A stretch of DNA of 64,000 nucleotides from Marinobacterium weihaiense. GTDB taxonomy: Bacteria; Pseudomonadota; Gammaproteobacteria; Pseudomonadales; Balneatricaceae. A program made the position numbers and the translations under genes. The number at the start of each line of letters is the position of its first letter. Position 1 is the stretch's first letter. Location of the stretch: assembly GCF_019061305.1 (NCBI RefSeq), contig NZ_JAHQZT010000014.1, forward strand, positions 1 to 64,000, given 5' to 3'. The notes beneath the pieces were generated by a model that saw only the letters and a list, made by a program, of their open reading frames with translations, made no database searches and was not told where the DNA came from. Positions 36,547 to 46,418 of this stretch are shown here, piece after piece.

Positions 36547-37131
36547 TCAGGCAGCGAAGTTTTCGTTGACGAAATCCCAGTTGACCAGCGCCCAGAAGCC
36601 TTTCAGGTAGTCAGGACGTACGTTGCGGTAGTCGATGTAGTAGGCGTGTTCCCACAGATCGACGGTCAGCAGTGCGGTCTGGCCTTCGGTCATCGGCGTG
36701 CCGGCATTGCTGGTGTTGACGATGTCCAGGGAACCGTCGGCATTCTTGACCAGCCAGGTCCAGCTGGAACCGAAGTTGTTCACTGCCTTGTCGTTGAACG
36801 CTTCCTGGAACGCCTCGAAGGAGCCCCACTTGGCGGTGATGGCGTCAGCGATGGCGCCGGTCGGTGCACCGCCACCGTTCGGAGACAGGCAGTGCCAGTA
36901 GAAGGTGTGGTTCCATACCTGAGCCGCGTTGTTGAAGATGCCGCCAGCCGGAGCCGTCTTGATGATCTCTTCCAGAGACTTGCCTTCGTACTCGGTACCC
37001 GGGACCAGACCGTTCAGCTTGACCACGTAGGTGTTGTGGTGCTTGCCGTGGTGGAATTCCAGGGTTTCGGCGGAGATGTGCGGTTCCAGTGCATCTTTCG
37101 CGTACGGCAGTGCAGGCAGTTCGAAGCTCAT
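36547..37131 (-). CDS. sodB: Iron superoxide dismutase
   Basis: Converts superoxide to hydrogen peroxide and oxygen in the cytoplasm. The 194-residue product (E. coli SodB 193) begins [20 protein letters not shown], with metal ligands His27, His75 (QVWNHTFYW) and the DLWEHAYY motif. [14 protein letters not shown] is typical of iron enzymes. The start at 37131 has AAGGTG upstream; a GTG three codons earlier is in frame. A 6-bp inverted repeat, GGTGCT-N8-AGCACC (37201-37220), stands in the promoter region. Confidence 0.96.
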   Translation of the reverse strand: MSFELPALPYAKDALEPHISAETLEFHHGKHHNTYVVKLNGLVPGTEYEGKSLEEIIKTAPAGGIFNNAAQVWNHTFYWHCLSPNGGGAPTGAIADAITAKWGSFEAFQEAFNDKAVNNFGSSWTWLVKNADGSLDIVNTSNAGTPMTEGQTALLTVDLWEHAYYIDYRNVRPDYLKGFWALVNWDFVNENFAA

Positions 37132-37332
37132 AGTATTCACCTTGATTTGTCAGACAGGTTCAGCATAAAACCGATTGTTATTGGAGGCGGTGCCTCGTTG
37201 GGTGCTGTGATGATAGCACCAACAGAACGGCTAATCATGACACAGTTTGTGGCAGTATTGGCCGTGTTCGGTATCTGCTCCGGTATCAATCACTAGGTGG
37301 AGACGCCCGGAGCAAAAAACAAGGGGGCCGGG

Positions 37333-37893
37333 TCAGGAATCCGCTGACGCCGTGCGCGCCAGCCGTTGCTGTACCAGGCACAGGGCCGCAATGGCGCGGC
37401 CTTCGGAAAACTCGCGCTGTTCAAACAGCTCGTTCAGACCTGACAGTGGCCAGGGCACCACGTCCAGCGGCTCGGGCTCGTCGCCTTCCAGCTTGTTGGG
37501 ATAGAGATCCTCGGCCAGCATGACCTCCAGACGATGGCCCATGTAATTGGGCGCCGCGGTCAGCTGGCGCACATGGCTGATGCGCCGGGCGCCGAAACCG
37601 GCCTCTTCCTGGAGCTCACGATTGGCCGCCGTAGCGGCGTCTTCGCCGGGGTCGATCAGTCCCTTGGGCAGGGTCAGCACGTATTCTTCCAGCCCGGCTG
37701 CGTATTCACGCACCAGCAACACCTCGTCATGCGCGTTGATGGCCACGATCATGACCGCCCCCTGGCCGCCGGTGCGCAAGCGCTCATAGCGGCGTTCGAC
37801 ACCGTTGCTGAAGCGCAGATCCATGGCTTCGATGTGGAACAGGCGGCTGCTGGCCACCTTGGTCAACTTCAAAATCTCGGGCTTGGCAGTCAT
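37333..37893 (-). CDS. nudE: ADP-compound hydrolase NudE
   Basis: Nudix hydrolase that cleaves ADP-ribose, NADH and Ap3A/Ap2A in E. coli. The 186-residue product has the full Nudix box GX5EX7REUXEEXGU at residues 78-100 (GLIDPGE ... RELQEEAGF). The N-terminus MTAKPEILKLTKVASSRLFHI fits NudE. It diverges from yrfG, as in E. coli, where nudE, yrfG and hslR are neighbours. Confidence 0.92.
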   Translation of the reverse strand: MTAKPEILKLTKVASSRLFHIEAMDLRFSNGVERRYERLRTGGQGAVMIVAINAHDEVLLVREYAAGLEEYVLTLPKGLIDPGEDAATAANRELQEEAGFGARRISHVRQLTAAPNYMGHRLEVMLAEDLYPNKLEGDEPEPLDVVPWPLSGLNELFEQREFSEGRAIAALCLVQQRLARTASADS

Positions 37894-37937
37894 ACTGAAT
37901 ATCCGGAAACTGTTATTACCTAGAGTGTTCCCTGATT

Positions 37938-38594
37938 ATGCTGGATTGGCAAGCCATCGATACCGTCCTTCTGGATATGGACGGCACCCTTCTCGACCTG
38001 CACTTCGATTCTCACTTCTGGCTGGAGCTGTTACCCGAGCGGTACGCGCAGGCGCAGGGGCTGGATCTGCAACAGGCCCGCCACTGGCTGCATGGGCGCA
38101 TCCGCGAAGAGCAGGGAGCGCTCAGCTGGTACTGCCTGGACTACTGGACCGAGCAGCTGAACCTGCCGATTGCCCGGCTCAAGCGTGACATCATGGACCG
38201 GATCGGTTTTCGCCCCGGTGCCGAAACCTTCCTCAAGGCGGTGCGTGACAGCGGCCGGCGCACGGTGATCGTGACCAACGCACACCGGGATAGCCTGGCG
38301 TTGAAGATTGAAGTGACCGCCATCGACACGCATGTCGATCTGGTGATCTGCTCCCATGACTTCGGCCAACCCAAGGAAAAGCAGGCGTTCTGGCATGCGC
38401 TACAGGAAGTGGAGCCGTTCAATCCGCAGCGGACTCTGCTGGTGGATGACAGCTTGGCGGTGCTGGCCTCGGCTCGCCGGTACGGCATCGCGCACCTGCT
38501 GTCGATCACCCAGCCTGATTCCATGCAGCCGCCCCGCCGGATCGACGATTATGATGCCACCAACGATTTCAGTGAGGTGATTGCCGCGCTATGA
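37938..38594 (+). CDS. yrfG: GMP/IMP nucleotidase YrfG
   Basis: Haloacid-dehalogenase-fold phosphatase. The 218-residue product has motif I DMDGT at residues 13-17, motif II VTNAH, and motif III/IV region PKEKQAF ... LLVDDSLAV. YrfG of E. coli removes phosphate from GMP and IMP. Its TGA overlaps the hslR ATG (ATGA), so the two are translated together. Confidence 0.92.
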   Translation: MLDWQAIDTVLLDMDGTLLDLHFDSHFWLELLPERYAQAQGLDLQQARHWLHGRIREEQGALSWYCLDYWTEQLNLPIARLKRDIMDRIGFRPGAETFLKAVRDSGRRTVIVTNAHRDSLALKIEVTAIDTHVDLVICSHDFGQPKEKQAFWHALQEVEPFNPQRTLLVDDSLAVLASARRYGIAHLLSITQPDSMQPPRRIDDYDATNDFSEVIAAL

Positions 38595-39001
38595 GCCATC
38601 ATCACAAGCATGCCGATACCCCGGCAGACAAGAGCGTACGCCTGGACAAATGGCTCTGGGCTGCGCGTTTCTACAAGACCCGTGCCCTGGCGAAACAGAT
38701 GATCGAGGGCGGCAAGGTTCACTATGACGGCCAGCGCAGCAAGTGCAGCAAGGCCGTGGAAGTGGGGGCGCTGATTCAGCTGCGGCAGGGCCATGACGAG
38801 AAGACGGTCGAAGTGCTGGCACTGTCGGACCAGCGTCGCGGGGCCAGCGAAGCGCAGAAACTGTACCGGGAAACCGAAGACAGCATCAAGGCGCGGGAAG
38901 CCCGAGCTTTGGCACGCAAGACTCTGGGCAGTGCACCGGAACATCGTCCGGACAAGAAGAGCCGGCGTGAATTGCTGCGCATCAAGGGCAGTTGGGACTG
39001 A
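38591..39001 (+). CDS. hslR: Heat-shock protein Hsp15, S4 RNA-binding
   Basis: The 136-residue protein has an S4 domain (VRLDKWLWAARFYKTRALAKQ, residues 16-36) and a basic C-terminus. Hsp15 binds 50S subunits carrying a stranded nascent chain and helps recycle them after heat shock. It overlaps yrfG by four bases and is followed by hslO, the conserved yrfG-hslR-hslO order. Confidence 0.94.
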   Translation: MSHHHKHADTPADKSVRLDKWLWAARFYKTRALAKQMIEGGKVHYDGQRSKCSKAVEVGALIQLRQGHDEKTVEVLALSDQRRGASEAQKLYRETEDSIKAREARALARKTLGSAPEHRPDKKSRRELLRIKGSWD

Positions 39002-39154
39002 AAGCGAGCAAGTGCATGGATAAAAACGGTGACGGGGTGATCATTTCATCCGTGTTCGGCTAAAATGAAGGGTCATCCACGTTGGCAATCCTGCCCGCCC
39101 GCTGCATGCGGCTGGGCGCGACTTATCAGACCAGAAAACCCCGGGAATCCCTGC

Positions 39155-40030
39155 ATGAGCAACCCTGATCAGATTCAGCGTATTCTTTTCGACCAGATTG
39201 ATGTTCGCGGCGTCGTTGCCGGACTAGAGCACAGCTATCAGGAGGTGCTGGCACGACATGACTACCCCCGGGCGCTGCAGAGCCTGTTGGGCGAAATGCT
39301 GGCGGCCGTCAGCATGCTCAGCTCGACTCTCAAGTTCGAGGGCCGCCTGAGCCTGCAGGCGCAGGGCGAGGGCAATGTGCGTCTGCTGATGGCCGAGTGC
39401 AACCACCACCGCGAGCTGCGCGCCATTGCCCGTTACGAGGGCGAAGTGGCTGATGACCAAGCATTCAACGAACTGCTGGTTAACGGGCGCATTGCGCTGA
39501 CCATCGAACCCGAAAGCGGTCAGCGTTATCAAGGCGTGGTGCCGCTGGAACATGCGACCTTGGCTGAGTGTCTGCAGGCCTACTTTGAGCAGTCTGAGCA
39601 GCTGGGGACCTCCATCAAACTGGCGGCTGATGGCGAAAAAGCCGCCGGCCTGCTGCTGCAGGTGCTGCCGGCCGAGGGTACCGGTGACGAGGACTGGACA
39701 CGTGTCAGCATGCTGGCGGAGACACTGAAGCCGGATGAACTGCTGGGGCTGGACAACGAAACCCTGCTGTTCCGCCTGTTTCACGAGGAAGACTGCCGTC
39801 TGTTCGAGCCCCAGGCGCTGCAGTTCAAGTGCGACTGTTCTCGTGAGCGCAGTGCCGAGGCCCTCAAGTTCATGACCGAGGATGAGCTGCTGGGAATTCT
39901 GGCCGAGCAGAACGGTCTCATTGATGTGGGCTGCCAGTTCTGCAATCAGCAGTATCACTTCGATGAAACCGACATCCGGGCCCTGTTCAGCGCGCCCGGC
40001 TACCTCGATGAAGATGGCCGAATGCACTGA
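39155..40030 (+). CDS. hslO: Redox-regulated chaperone Hsp33
   Basis: Chaperone switched on by oxidative stress when its zinc-binding cysteines form disulfides. The 291-residue product has all four: Cys226 and Cys228 (CDC) and Cys260 and Cys263 (CQFC). N-terminal features include GLEHSYQEVLARHDYP and LLGEMLAAVSMLSSTLKF. The start at 39155 (MSNPDQIQRI) fits; the frame is open upstream to 39065 without similarity. Confidence 0.95.
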   Translation: MSNPDQIQRILFDQIDVRGVVAGLEHSYQEVLARHDYPRALQSLLGEMLAAVSMLSSTLKFEGRLSLQAQGEGNVRLLMAECNHHRELRAIARYEGEVADDQAFNELLVNGRIALTIEPESGQRYQGVVPLEHATLAECLQAYFEQSEQLGTSIKLAADGEKAAGLLLQVLPAEGTGDEDWTRVSMLAETLKPDELLGLDNETLLFRLFHEEDCRLFEPQALQFKCDCSRERSAEALKFMTEDELLGILAEQNGLIDVGCQFCNQQYHFDETDIRALFSAPGYLDEDGRMH

Positions 40031-40223
40031 GTAATCAGTGCCTTACCGCAGGGGCTGATAAACCGTTCCCGGTTTCAAATGAGAATGGTTCAATGCAGTC
40101 CCATCAGCGGGCATTTTGTGCAATAATATCGCACCAAAATAACGACCCGAACTGCGTTGACCGGAACGCAGGAGCCTTTTTGCTTTCAGGTAATTGTTTG
40201 GCGAACAGCCAAGGGAATCCGTA

Positions 40224-41771
40224 ATGACCAAAGAAACCGTCAATAGCGTACACGTGAATCTGACCCCGGCTGAGCTGGTTGAGCGTGCGATTCAGCGTAA
40301 TGAAGGTGTCCTGGCTGACACCGGAGCACTGGTTGTCACCACCGGAGAGCGCACTGGTCGCTCGCCGATGGACCGTTTCATCGTTGAAGAGCCCAGCACC
40401 GCTGATGCCATCGAATGGGGCAACATCAATCGCCCGTTCGATGCCGACAAGTTTGATGCCCTCTGGGGTCGGGTGGAAGAGTATTTGGCCGACAAGGAAC
40501 ACTTTGTCGCCGACGTGCACGTGGGTGCGGATCACAACCACTACCTGCCGGTGAAAATGACCACCGAAACCGCGTGGCAGAACCTCTTTGGTCTGAACCT
40601 GTTCATCCGTCCGCACGAGTACAACCCCAAGGGCAAGGAAGAGTGGCAGATCCTGAATGTGGCCGGCTTCCAGTGCCAGCCCGAGCGTGACGGCACCAAC
40701 TCCGATGGCTGCGTGATTCTGAACTTTGCCAAGCGCAAGGTGTTGATTGCCGGCATGCGCTACGCCGGTGAGATGAAGAAGGCCATGTTCTCCGTGCAGA
40801 ACTTCCTGCTGCCGGAAAAAGACGTGCTGCCGATGCACTGTTCCGCCAATATCGGCGAAGACGGCTCCACCACCCTGTTCTTCGGTCTGTCCGGCACCGG
40901 CAAGACCACGCTGTCTGCTGACCCCGAGCGTTACCTGATCGGTGACGACGAGCATGGCTGGGGCAAGGGTGTGGTGTTCAACCTGGAAGGTGGCTGCTAT
41001 GCCAAGACCATCAACCTGAGCAAAAAGAACGAGCCGATCATCTGGGACGCTATCCGTTTCGGTGCCATCGTCGAGAACGTGACCCTGGACGGCAGCCGCA
41101 AGGCCGACTACAACGATACCTCTCTGACCGAGAACGGTCGTTGTGCCTACCCGCTGGATCACGTCGAGAAGCGTTCCGCCACCAACATGGGTGACGAGCC
41201 GGATTCCATCGTCTTCCTGACCTGCGACCTGACCGGCGTGCTGCCGCCGGTATCCGTGCTGACCAAAGAAGCGGCCGCGTATCACTTCCTGTCCGGTTAC
41301 ACTGCATTGGTCGGTTCCACCGAAATGGGTTCCGGTGGCGGCATCAAGTCCACCTTCTCCACCTGCTTTGGTGCACCTTTCTTCCCGCGTGCGGCACACG
41401 TGTATGCCGAGCTGCTGATGAAGCGCATCGAAGAATACGGATCACGCGTCTACCTGGTGAACACCGGTTGGACCGGCGGTTCCTACGGTGTTGGTGAGCG
41501 TTTCAGCATTCCGACCACCCGTGCCATTATCAGCGCCATCCAGAGCGGTGCGCTGAAGGATTGCGAAACCGAACAGCTGGATGGCATCAACCTGGCGGTA
41601 CCGACCGCGGTGCCGGGTGTTGACGGCAACCTGCTGAACCCGCGTGAAACCTGGGCGGACAAGTCTGCCTACGACGCCGCTGCCGCCGACCTGGCCAAGC
41701 AGTTCGTTGACAACTTCACCAAGTTTGACGGCGTCTCCGAAGAGATCAAGGCAGCCGGTCCGAAGATCTGA
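40224..41771 (+). CDS. pckA: Phosphoenolpyruvate carboxykinase (ATP)
   Basis: Gluconeogenic enzyme converting oxaloacetate and ATP to phosphoenolpyruvate. The 515-residue product has the P-loop [11 protein letters not shown] (about residues 221-231), [21 protein letters not shown], and [13 protein letters not shown] in the N-terminal domain. The start at 40224 is preceded by AAGGGA. hslO-pckA is a conserved pair. A Crc/Hfq-type control is conceivable but I see no evidence for it in the leader. Confidence 0.96.
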   Translation: MTKETVNSVHVNLTPAELVERAIQRNEGVLADTGALVVTTGERTGRSPMDRFIVEEPSTADAIEWGNINRPFDADKFDALWGRVEEYLADKEHFVADVHVGADHNHYLPVKMTTETAWQNLFGLNLFIRPHEYNPKGKEEWQILNVAGFQCQPERDGTNSDGCVILNFAKRKVLIAGMRYAGEMKKAMFSVQNFLLPEKDVLPMHCSANIGEDGSTTLFFGLSGTGKTTLSADPERYLIGDDEHGWGKGVVFNLEGGCYAKTINLSKKNEPIIWDAIRFGAIVENVTLDGSRKADYNDTSLTENGRCAYPLDHVEKRSATNMGDEPDSIVFLTCDLTGVLPPVSVLTKEAAAYHFLSGYTALVGSTEMGSGGGIKSTFSTCFGAPFFPRAAHVYAELLMKRIEEYGSRVYLVNTGWTGGSYGVGERFSIPTTRAIISAIQSGALKDCETEQLDGINLAVPTAVPGVDGNLLNPRETWADKSAYDAAAADLAKQFVDNFTKFDGVSEEIKAAGPKI

Positions 41772-41792
41772 TGAAAGTCGGTTCCCGGATGC

Positions 41793-41822
41793 AAAAAACG
41801 CCCTGCTGATGCAGGGCGTTTT
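41793..41822. terminator. Bidirectional terminator after pckA
   Basis: AACGCCCTGC (41797-41806), loop TGAT, GCAGGGCGTT (41811-41820), with an A6 run before and T4 after. It serves pckA and the convergent membrane-protein gene. Confidence 0.8.
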
Positions 41823-41833
41823 CGTTTCCGGGC

Positions 41834-42796
41834 TCAGCCGGCGTGGACGGGGCGCACCAGCCAGTGCTGACGCCGGAGTCGGGGCAGCAGGCGGCTGAGG
41901 GTCGCGATCACCAGCAATGAAAAGACCAGTCGGGCCCAGAAGACGCCCGACAGATCGGCACCGATCAACAGTACCAGCAGGGTATCTTCGATCAGGCTAT
42001 GGCAGAGCCCCAGCAGGCTGATGGCACAGAAGATGTCAGCCGGTGCGATATCCCCCCGTTCCGCCTCCCGTATCAGCAGGCCGCCACCGTAGGCCAGGCC
42101 CAGGGTCATGCCGATCAGCGTGATCGACAGGGCGCCGGGGGCGATACCGATCAGCTTGAGCACCGGGCGCAGCAGCCATGCCAGTAGGCGCTCAACCCCC
42201 AGTAGTCGCAGCAGCCGGAGGGCGGTCATCAGCAGCAGAATCACCAGTGCCGTCCAGGCCAGGGTCTCCAGCTGACTCAGGGCCCAGCCCTGCCAGCCGT
42301 CATCGACCGGTGCCGGACTCCAGGGCGCCTGATGCACCGACTGCAGGGTGCCGCTGAGGGCATAGCTGTGGTGCAGCACGATACCCAGCAGAATGCCGCC
42401 GCCAATGCGCAGCAGCAGTTGCGGCAGCAGGCGGCAGCCGGCTTTCTGGGCCACGCGGGCCTCGACCGGCAGGTTATGGGCGCTGAGCAGCAGCGTGCCC
42501 AGTACCGTGACCTGGGCCAGGGTCCAGCTGTCGGTACCGGCGGTGGAAAAGAAAATCACTACGCCGGTGTAGATGTTGGTCAGCAGGGTGGTTGCCCAGA
42601 TCAGGCCGGCTTCCGGTGGCAGCCCCATCCAGCCCATCACCGGTGCCAGAGCCTGACTGAGCAGCTCCGCCGCACCGAGTTCGGTCAGCAGCTTCACGAC
42701 CAGAATGGCCGGGATCATGATGCGAAACAGGGTGAGGATCACCCGGGCGCTGTCGCCGAGAATCTCGCGACAGGCGGTGAGCAGTGCGGCTGCCAT
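41834..42796 (-). CDS. Nucleoside-recognition (Gate) domain membrane protein
   Basis: The 320-residue protein has about eight membrane helices and two Gate-type segments (FRIMIPAILVVKLLTELGAA and ITLIGMTLGLAYGGGLLIRE), as in the SpmA/SpmB and nucleoside-recognition group. Substrate and role are unknown. The start at 42796 overlaps the ppx stop by one base (TGATG), implying coupled translation with the polyphosphatase. The upstream open frame inside ppx was not used. Confidence 0.82.
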   Translation of the reverse strand: MAAALLTACREILGDSARVILTLFRIMIPAILVVKLLTELGAAELLSQALAPVMGWMGLPPEAGLIWATTLLTNIYTGVVIFFSTAGTDSWTLAQVTVLGTLLLSAHNLPVEARVAQKAGCRLLPQLLLRIGGGILLGIVLHHSYALSGTLQSVHQAPWSPAPVDDGWQGWALSQLETLAWTALVILLLMTALRLLRLLGVERLLAWLLRPVLKLIGIAPGALSITLIGMTLGLAYGGGLLIREAERGDIAPADIFCAISLLGLCHSLIEDTLLVLLIGADLSGVFWARLVFSLLVIATLSRLLPRLRRQHWLVRPVHAG

Positions 42797-44310
42797 CAGG
42801 ACACCTTGAGCTTGAAATCGATGTTGCGCAGGTAGTTGGCTTCCTGGTCCAGGTCGGCACGGGTCAGCGGATGGTGCGCCAGCCAGCCGGCCGGGAAGCT
42901 GAGTTCGATCCGGTTGCCGTCGGCTTTGAGGGTGAAGGCCGGCAGGCGCGCCTTGCTGCGGCTGCGATGCAGGATCACGGACAGGCGCAGCAGCAGGCAC
43001 AGGCAGCGGTAGGGCCGGCGCAGCGCCGGCGGCAGTTGGCGATAGTCGTCTTTGGGGAACTTGCGCCGGTGACTGCGCACGAGGAAGGCCAGCAGTTGCT
43101 GCTCCAACTGGGTGAAACCGGGCAGGTCGGAGTGCTGCAGCAAATAGGCGCTGTGCTTGTGGAACTGGCTGTGCGAGACGGCCAGGCCAATCTCGTGGCT
43201 GCGCGCGGCCCAGCTGAGCATCTCGTGATACACGCCGCTGGTCAGGTCCCAGCTGTCCTTGACCTGGGCCAGCGCGATCAGGGCCGTGGCCTCGACCCGG
43301 TTGGCCTGCTTGCGGTCGACATGGTAGCGCTTGGCCAGGGCGTTGATGGTGCGTTCCCGCACGTCTTCGTGGCGCAGGCGACCGGCCATGTCATAGAGCA
43401 CCCCTTCGCGCAGGGCTCCCTCGGAAAAGCTCATTTGCTCGACGCCAAGGGACTCGAACAGGGCGCTGAGAATGGCGATGCCGGCCGGCAGCACCGCGCA
43501 GCGCTCAGGCTTGATGCCGTCGATCTGGATCTGATCGCAGTGGCCCTGTTCGATCAGAAAATCGCGCAGCCGGTGCAAGGCCTCGGCGGTAATCATCTCG
43601 CTGCTCAGGCCCAGGGAAACGCAGGCCTGACGGGCGGCCTTGACCGTGCCCGAGGCCCCGACACAGCTGTGCCAGCCTAGGCGGCGGTAGTCACGGCGGA
43701 TTGCCAGCAGTTCGCGCAGCGCCGCGGTACGGGCGTGCTCCATGGCCTCGGCGGTGATCCGTCCATCGGCAAAGAAACGGTCGGTATAGCTGACGCAGCC
43801 CATGTGCAGGCTTTCACAGACCCGGGGCTCGAAGCGTTCACCGATGATGAACTCGGTACTGCCGCCGCCGATATCCACCACCAGGCGGCGTCCGGCATCA
43901 TCGGCCAGTGTATGGGCCACACCCAGATAGATTAGGCGTGCCTCTTCACGGCCGGCAATCACTTCCACCGGCGTGCCCAGCAAGGCCTGGACGCGCTCAA
44001 TGAATTGACGGCGGTTGTGAGCCTGGCGCAGGGCGTTGGTACCCACGATCCGGATCGACTGGCGCGGCAGCTCACCAACGCGCTGGGCAAAACGGCTCAG
44101 GCATTCCAGGCCGCGAGTCATGGCTGCTTCGGTCAGGTTGTCATCCTCATCCATGCCAGCCGCCAGCTGCACTTTCTCCGACAGTACATCTAGGGTCTTG
44201 AGCTCGCCGGCAAACAGCTGGGAAACAATGATGTGGAAGCTGTTTGACCCCAGGTCGATGGCGGCCAGCAGGGATGAGTCGGTGGCGGGGGGCGATTCCT
44301 GAACGTGCAT
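42796..44310 (-). CDS. ppx: Exopolyphosphatase
   Basis: Releases phosphate from polyphosphate; related enzymes also hydrolyse pppGpp to ppGpp. The 504-residue product has the actin-like ATPase fold: [14 protein letters not shown] (residues 16-29), [14 protein letters not shown], and GASGTVKA, then a C-terminal HD-like domain ([19 protein letters not shown]). It diverges from trxA, the usual ppx-trxA-rho layout. Confidence 0.94.
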   Translation of the reverse strand: MHVQESPPATDSSLLAAIDLGSNSFHIIVSQLFAGELKTLDVLSEKVQLAAGMDEDDNLTEAAMTRGLECLSRFAQRVGELPRQSIRIVGTNALRQAHNRRQFIERVQALLGTPVEVIAGREEARLIYLGVAHTLADDAGRRLVVDIGGGSTEFIIGERFEPRVCESLHMGCVSYTDRFFADGRITAEAMEHARTAALRELLAIRRDYRRLGWHSCVGASGTVKAARQACVSLGLSSEMITAEALHRLRDFLIEQGHCDQIQIDGIKPERCAVLPAGIAILSALFESLGVEQMSFSEGALREGVLYDMAGRLRHEDVRERTINALAKRYHVDRKQANRVEATALIALAQVKDSWDLTSGVYHEMLSWAARSHEIGLAVSHSQFHKHSAYLLQHSDLPGFTQLEQQLLAFLVRSHRRKFPKDDYRQLPPALRRPYRCLCLLLRLSVILHRSRSKARLPAFTLKADGNRIELSFPAGWLAHHPLTRADLDQEANYLRNIDFKLKVS

Positions 44311-44497
44311 TGGGAGGTGTCCTCTGTCTCAGCGCATACCAACCGATCAACATACCGGGGATGCCGTGGCGGGCGCTACCTTTTTTGATGACAGCGCCGC
44401 GCGGCGGGGCGTCGGTGCGAATCTGGCGGTTGAGTGTAGCAGGTGTTATCATCGAAAAACTGTTTCTAACGCACCGGGTGCACTGGAGAATCTATCC

Positions 44498-44824
44498 ATG
44501 AGTGAAAATATCGTCAATGTAACTGACGCCTCCTTTGAAGAAGATGTCCTCAAGGCTGACGGCGCTGTCCTGGTAGACTACTGGGCCGAGTGGTGCGGAC
44601 CTTGCAAGATGATCGCACCGGTTCTGGAAGAGATCGCCAAGGAGTATGCGGGCAAGCTGAAGGTCTGCAAACTGAACATCGACGAAAACAACGAAACACC
44701 GCCGAAGTTCGGTATTCGCGGCATCCCCACCTTGATGCTGTTCAAGGGCGGCAACGTCGAAGCTACCAAGGTCGGCGCACTGTCCAAGTCCCAGCTGGCC
44801 GCGTTTATCGACGCCAACCTCTGA
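44498..44824 (+). CDS. trxA: Thioredoxin
   Basis: General disulfide reductase. The 108-residue product has the active site WCGPCK with Cys33 and Cys36, and the conserved cis-proline segment [15 protein letters not shown] precedes the ATG at 44498. The frame is open back to 44366, but the family N-terminus is [10 protein letters not shown]. Confidence 0.97.
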   Translation: MSENIVNVTDASFEEDVLKADGAVLVDYWAEWCGPCKMIAPVLEEIAKEYAGKLKVCKLNIDENNETPPKFGIRGIPTLMLFKGGNVEATKVGALSKSQLAAFIDANL

Positions 44825-44835
44825 TGGTGGCTGCG

Positions 44836-44875
44836 GGCGGAAAGACGCAACCCCGCATGATTGCGCTTTTCCGCC
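44836..44875 (+). terminator. Hairpin after trxA
   Basis: A 15-nt arm at 44836-44850 pairs with 44861-44875 at 13 of 15 positions, plus a G-U, around a 10-nt loop. No T tract follows, so termination may be partial or the hairpin may stabilise the trxA mRNA. Confidence 0.45.
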
Positions 44876-44883
44876 ACTTCTGC

Positions 44884-44912
44884 TGGACAGTCCCGATTTT
44901 ACCTTTTATAGT
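44884..44912 (+). promoter_or_regulatory. Promoter of rho
   Basis: TGGACA (44884-44889) and TATAGT (44907-44912) are each five-of-six matches, 17 nt apart. The start would leave a leader of about 120 nt before rho, in keeping with the autoregulated leader known for E. coli rho. Confidence 0.65.
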
Positions 44913-45041
44913 GTGATTCACTTATCAGCCCGGCGGTCCATGGCCCGGGTGTCACAGGCAACACCTTGAACCTTTATTCTTCCGACTAACCGTCCGGTTT
45001 CCATCCGTAACCAGCCGACTCTGTGCTGCTTCCTGAAAATT

Positions 45042-46301
45042 ATGAATCTTACCGAACTCAAACTGAAAAGCGTTCCGGAACTTCTGGATATCGCCACCGA
45101 AATGGGCCTCGACAACATGGCCCGCTCCCGCAAGCAGGATGTGATCTTTGCCATTCTCAAGAAGCACGCCAAGAGCGGCGAAGACATCTATGGTGATGGC
45201 GTACTGGAGATCCTGCAGGACGGCTTCGGCTTTCTGCGCTCTGCCGATTCCTCCTACCTGGCCGGCCCCGACGATATCTATGTGTCGCCGAGTCAGATCC
45301 GCCGCTTCAACCTGCGTACCGGTGATACCATTGCGGGCAAGATTCGTCCGCCGAAGGATGGCGAACGCTACTTTGCGCTGCTGAAGGTCAACGAGATCAA
45401 CTATGACCGTCCGGAAAACGCGAAGAGCAAGATCCTGTTCGAAAACCTGACGCCGCTGTTTGCACAGCAGCGTATGCGCATGGAAATCGGCAACGGCAGT
45501 ACCGAAGACCTGACGGCTCGTGTCATCGACCTGGTCTGCCCGATGGGCAAGGGCCAGCGTGCCCTGATCGTGTCACCGCCCAAGGCGGGCAAGACGCTGA
45601 TGCTGCAGAATATTGCCAACAGCATTACCCGCAACAACCCCGAATGCTATCTGATCGTGCTGCTGATCGACGAGCGCCCGGAGGAAGTGACTGACATGCA
45701 GCGTACCGTACGCGGCGAAGTGGTGGCCTCCACCTTCGATGAGCCGCCGTCACGCCACGTGCAAGTCGCCGAGATGGTGCTGGAAAAGGCCAAGCGCCTG
45801 ACCGAGCACAAGAAGGACGTGGTCATTCTGCTGGACTCCATCACTCGACTGGCGCGTGCCTACAACACCGTGATCCCGTCGTCCGGCAAGGTCTTGACCG
45901 GTGGTGTTGATGCCCATGCCCTGGAGCGCCCCAAGCGCTTCTTCGGTGCGGCGCGCAACATCGAAGAGGGCGGCAGCCTGACCATCATCGCCACGGCGCT
46001 GGTCGACACCGGCTCGAAGATGGATGAAGTGATCTTCGAGGAGTTCAAGGGCACCGGCAACTCCGAGGTGCATCTGGACCGCAAGGTCGCCGAGAAGCGT
46101 GTGTTCCCGGCGATCAACATCCGCCGCTCCGGTACCCGTCGTGAAGACCTGCTGACCACTGAAGACGAGCTGCAGCGCATGTGGATTCTGCGCAAGCTGC
46201 TGGATCCGATGGAAGATGCTGCCGCGACCGAGTTCGTGGTCGACAAGCTGAAGGACTTCAAGACCAACGACGAGTTCTTCCTGTCGATGAAGCGCAAGTA
46301 A
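45042..46301 (+). CDS. rho: Transcription termination factor Rho
   Basis: Hexameric RNA helicase that ends transcription. The 419-residue product (E. coli 419) begins [18 protein letters not shown] and has the cold-shock-like RNA-binding domain ([19 protein letters not shown]), P-loop [12 protein letters not shown], Walker [17 protein letters not shown] and the R-loop region. The trxA-rho order is conserved. Confidence 0.98.
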   Translation: MNLTELKLKSVPELLDIATEMGLDNMARSRKQDVIFAILKKHAKSGEDIYGDGVLEILQDGFGFLRSADSSYLAGPDDIYVSPSQIRRFNLRTGDTIAGKIRPPKDGERYFALLKVNEINYDRPENAKSKILFENLTPLFAQQRMRMEIGNGSTEDLTARVIDLVCPMGKGQRALIVSPPKAGKTLMLQNIANSITRNNPECYLIVLLIDERPEEVTDMQRTVRGEVVASTFDEPPSRHVQVAEMVLEKAKRLTEHKKDVVILLDSITRLARAYNTVIPSSGKVLTGGVDAHALERPKRFFGAARNIEEGGSLTIIATALVDTGSKMDEVIFEEFKGTGNSEVHLDRKVAEKRVFPAINIRRSGTRREDLLTTEDELQRMWILRKLLDPMEDAAATEFVVDKLKDFKTNDEFFLSMKRK

Positions 46302-46337
46302 CCGGTCGCACGGCACTGCTGTGAACCGAACCGATGC

Positions 46338-46367
46338 AAAAAGGGTAAGCTGAGACTTACCCTTTTT
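46338..46367. terminator. Terminator after rho
   Basis: AAAAAGGGTAAG (46338-46349), 6-nt loop, CTTACCCTTTTT (46356-46367): a perfect 12-bp stem ending in T5, 37 nt past the rho stop. Confidence 0.85.
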
Positions 46368-46418
46368 CATATCCGGGGCCTGCTGCCGCTCCGGTGTCCA
46401 GTCTGAAACGAGCACATC

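Noticed and set aside
37237-37296. 19-codon ORF upstream of sodB
   Set aside because: Too short, no ribosome-binding site and no supporting context.
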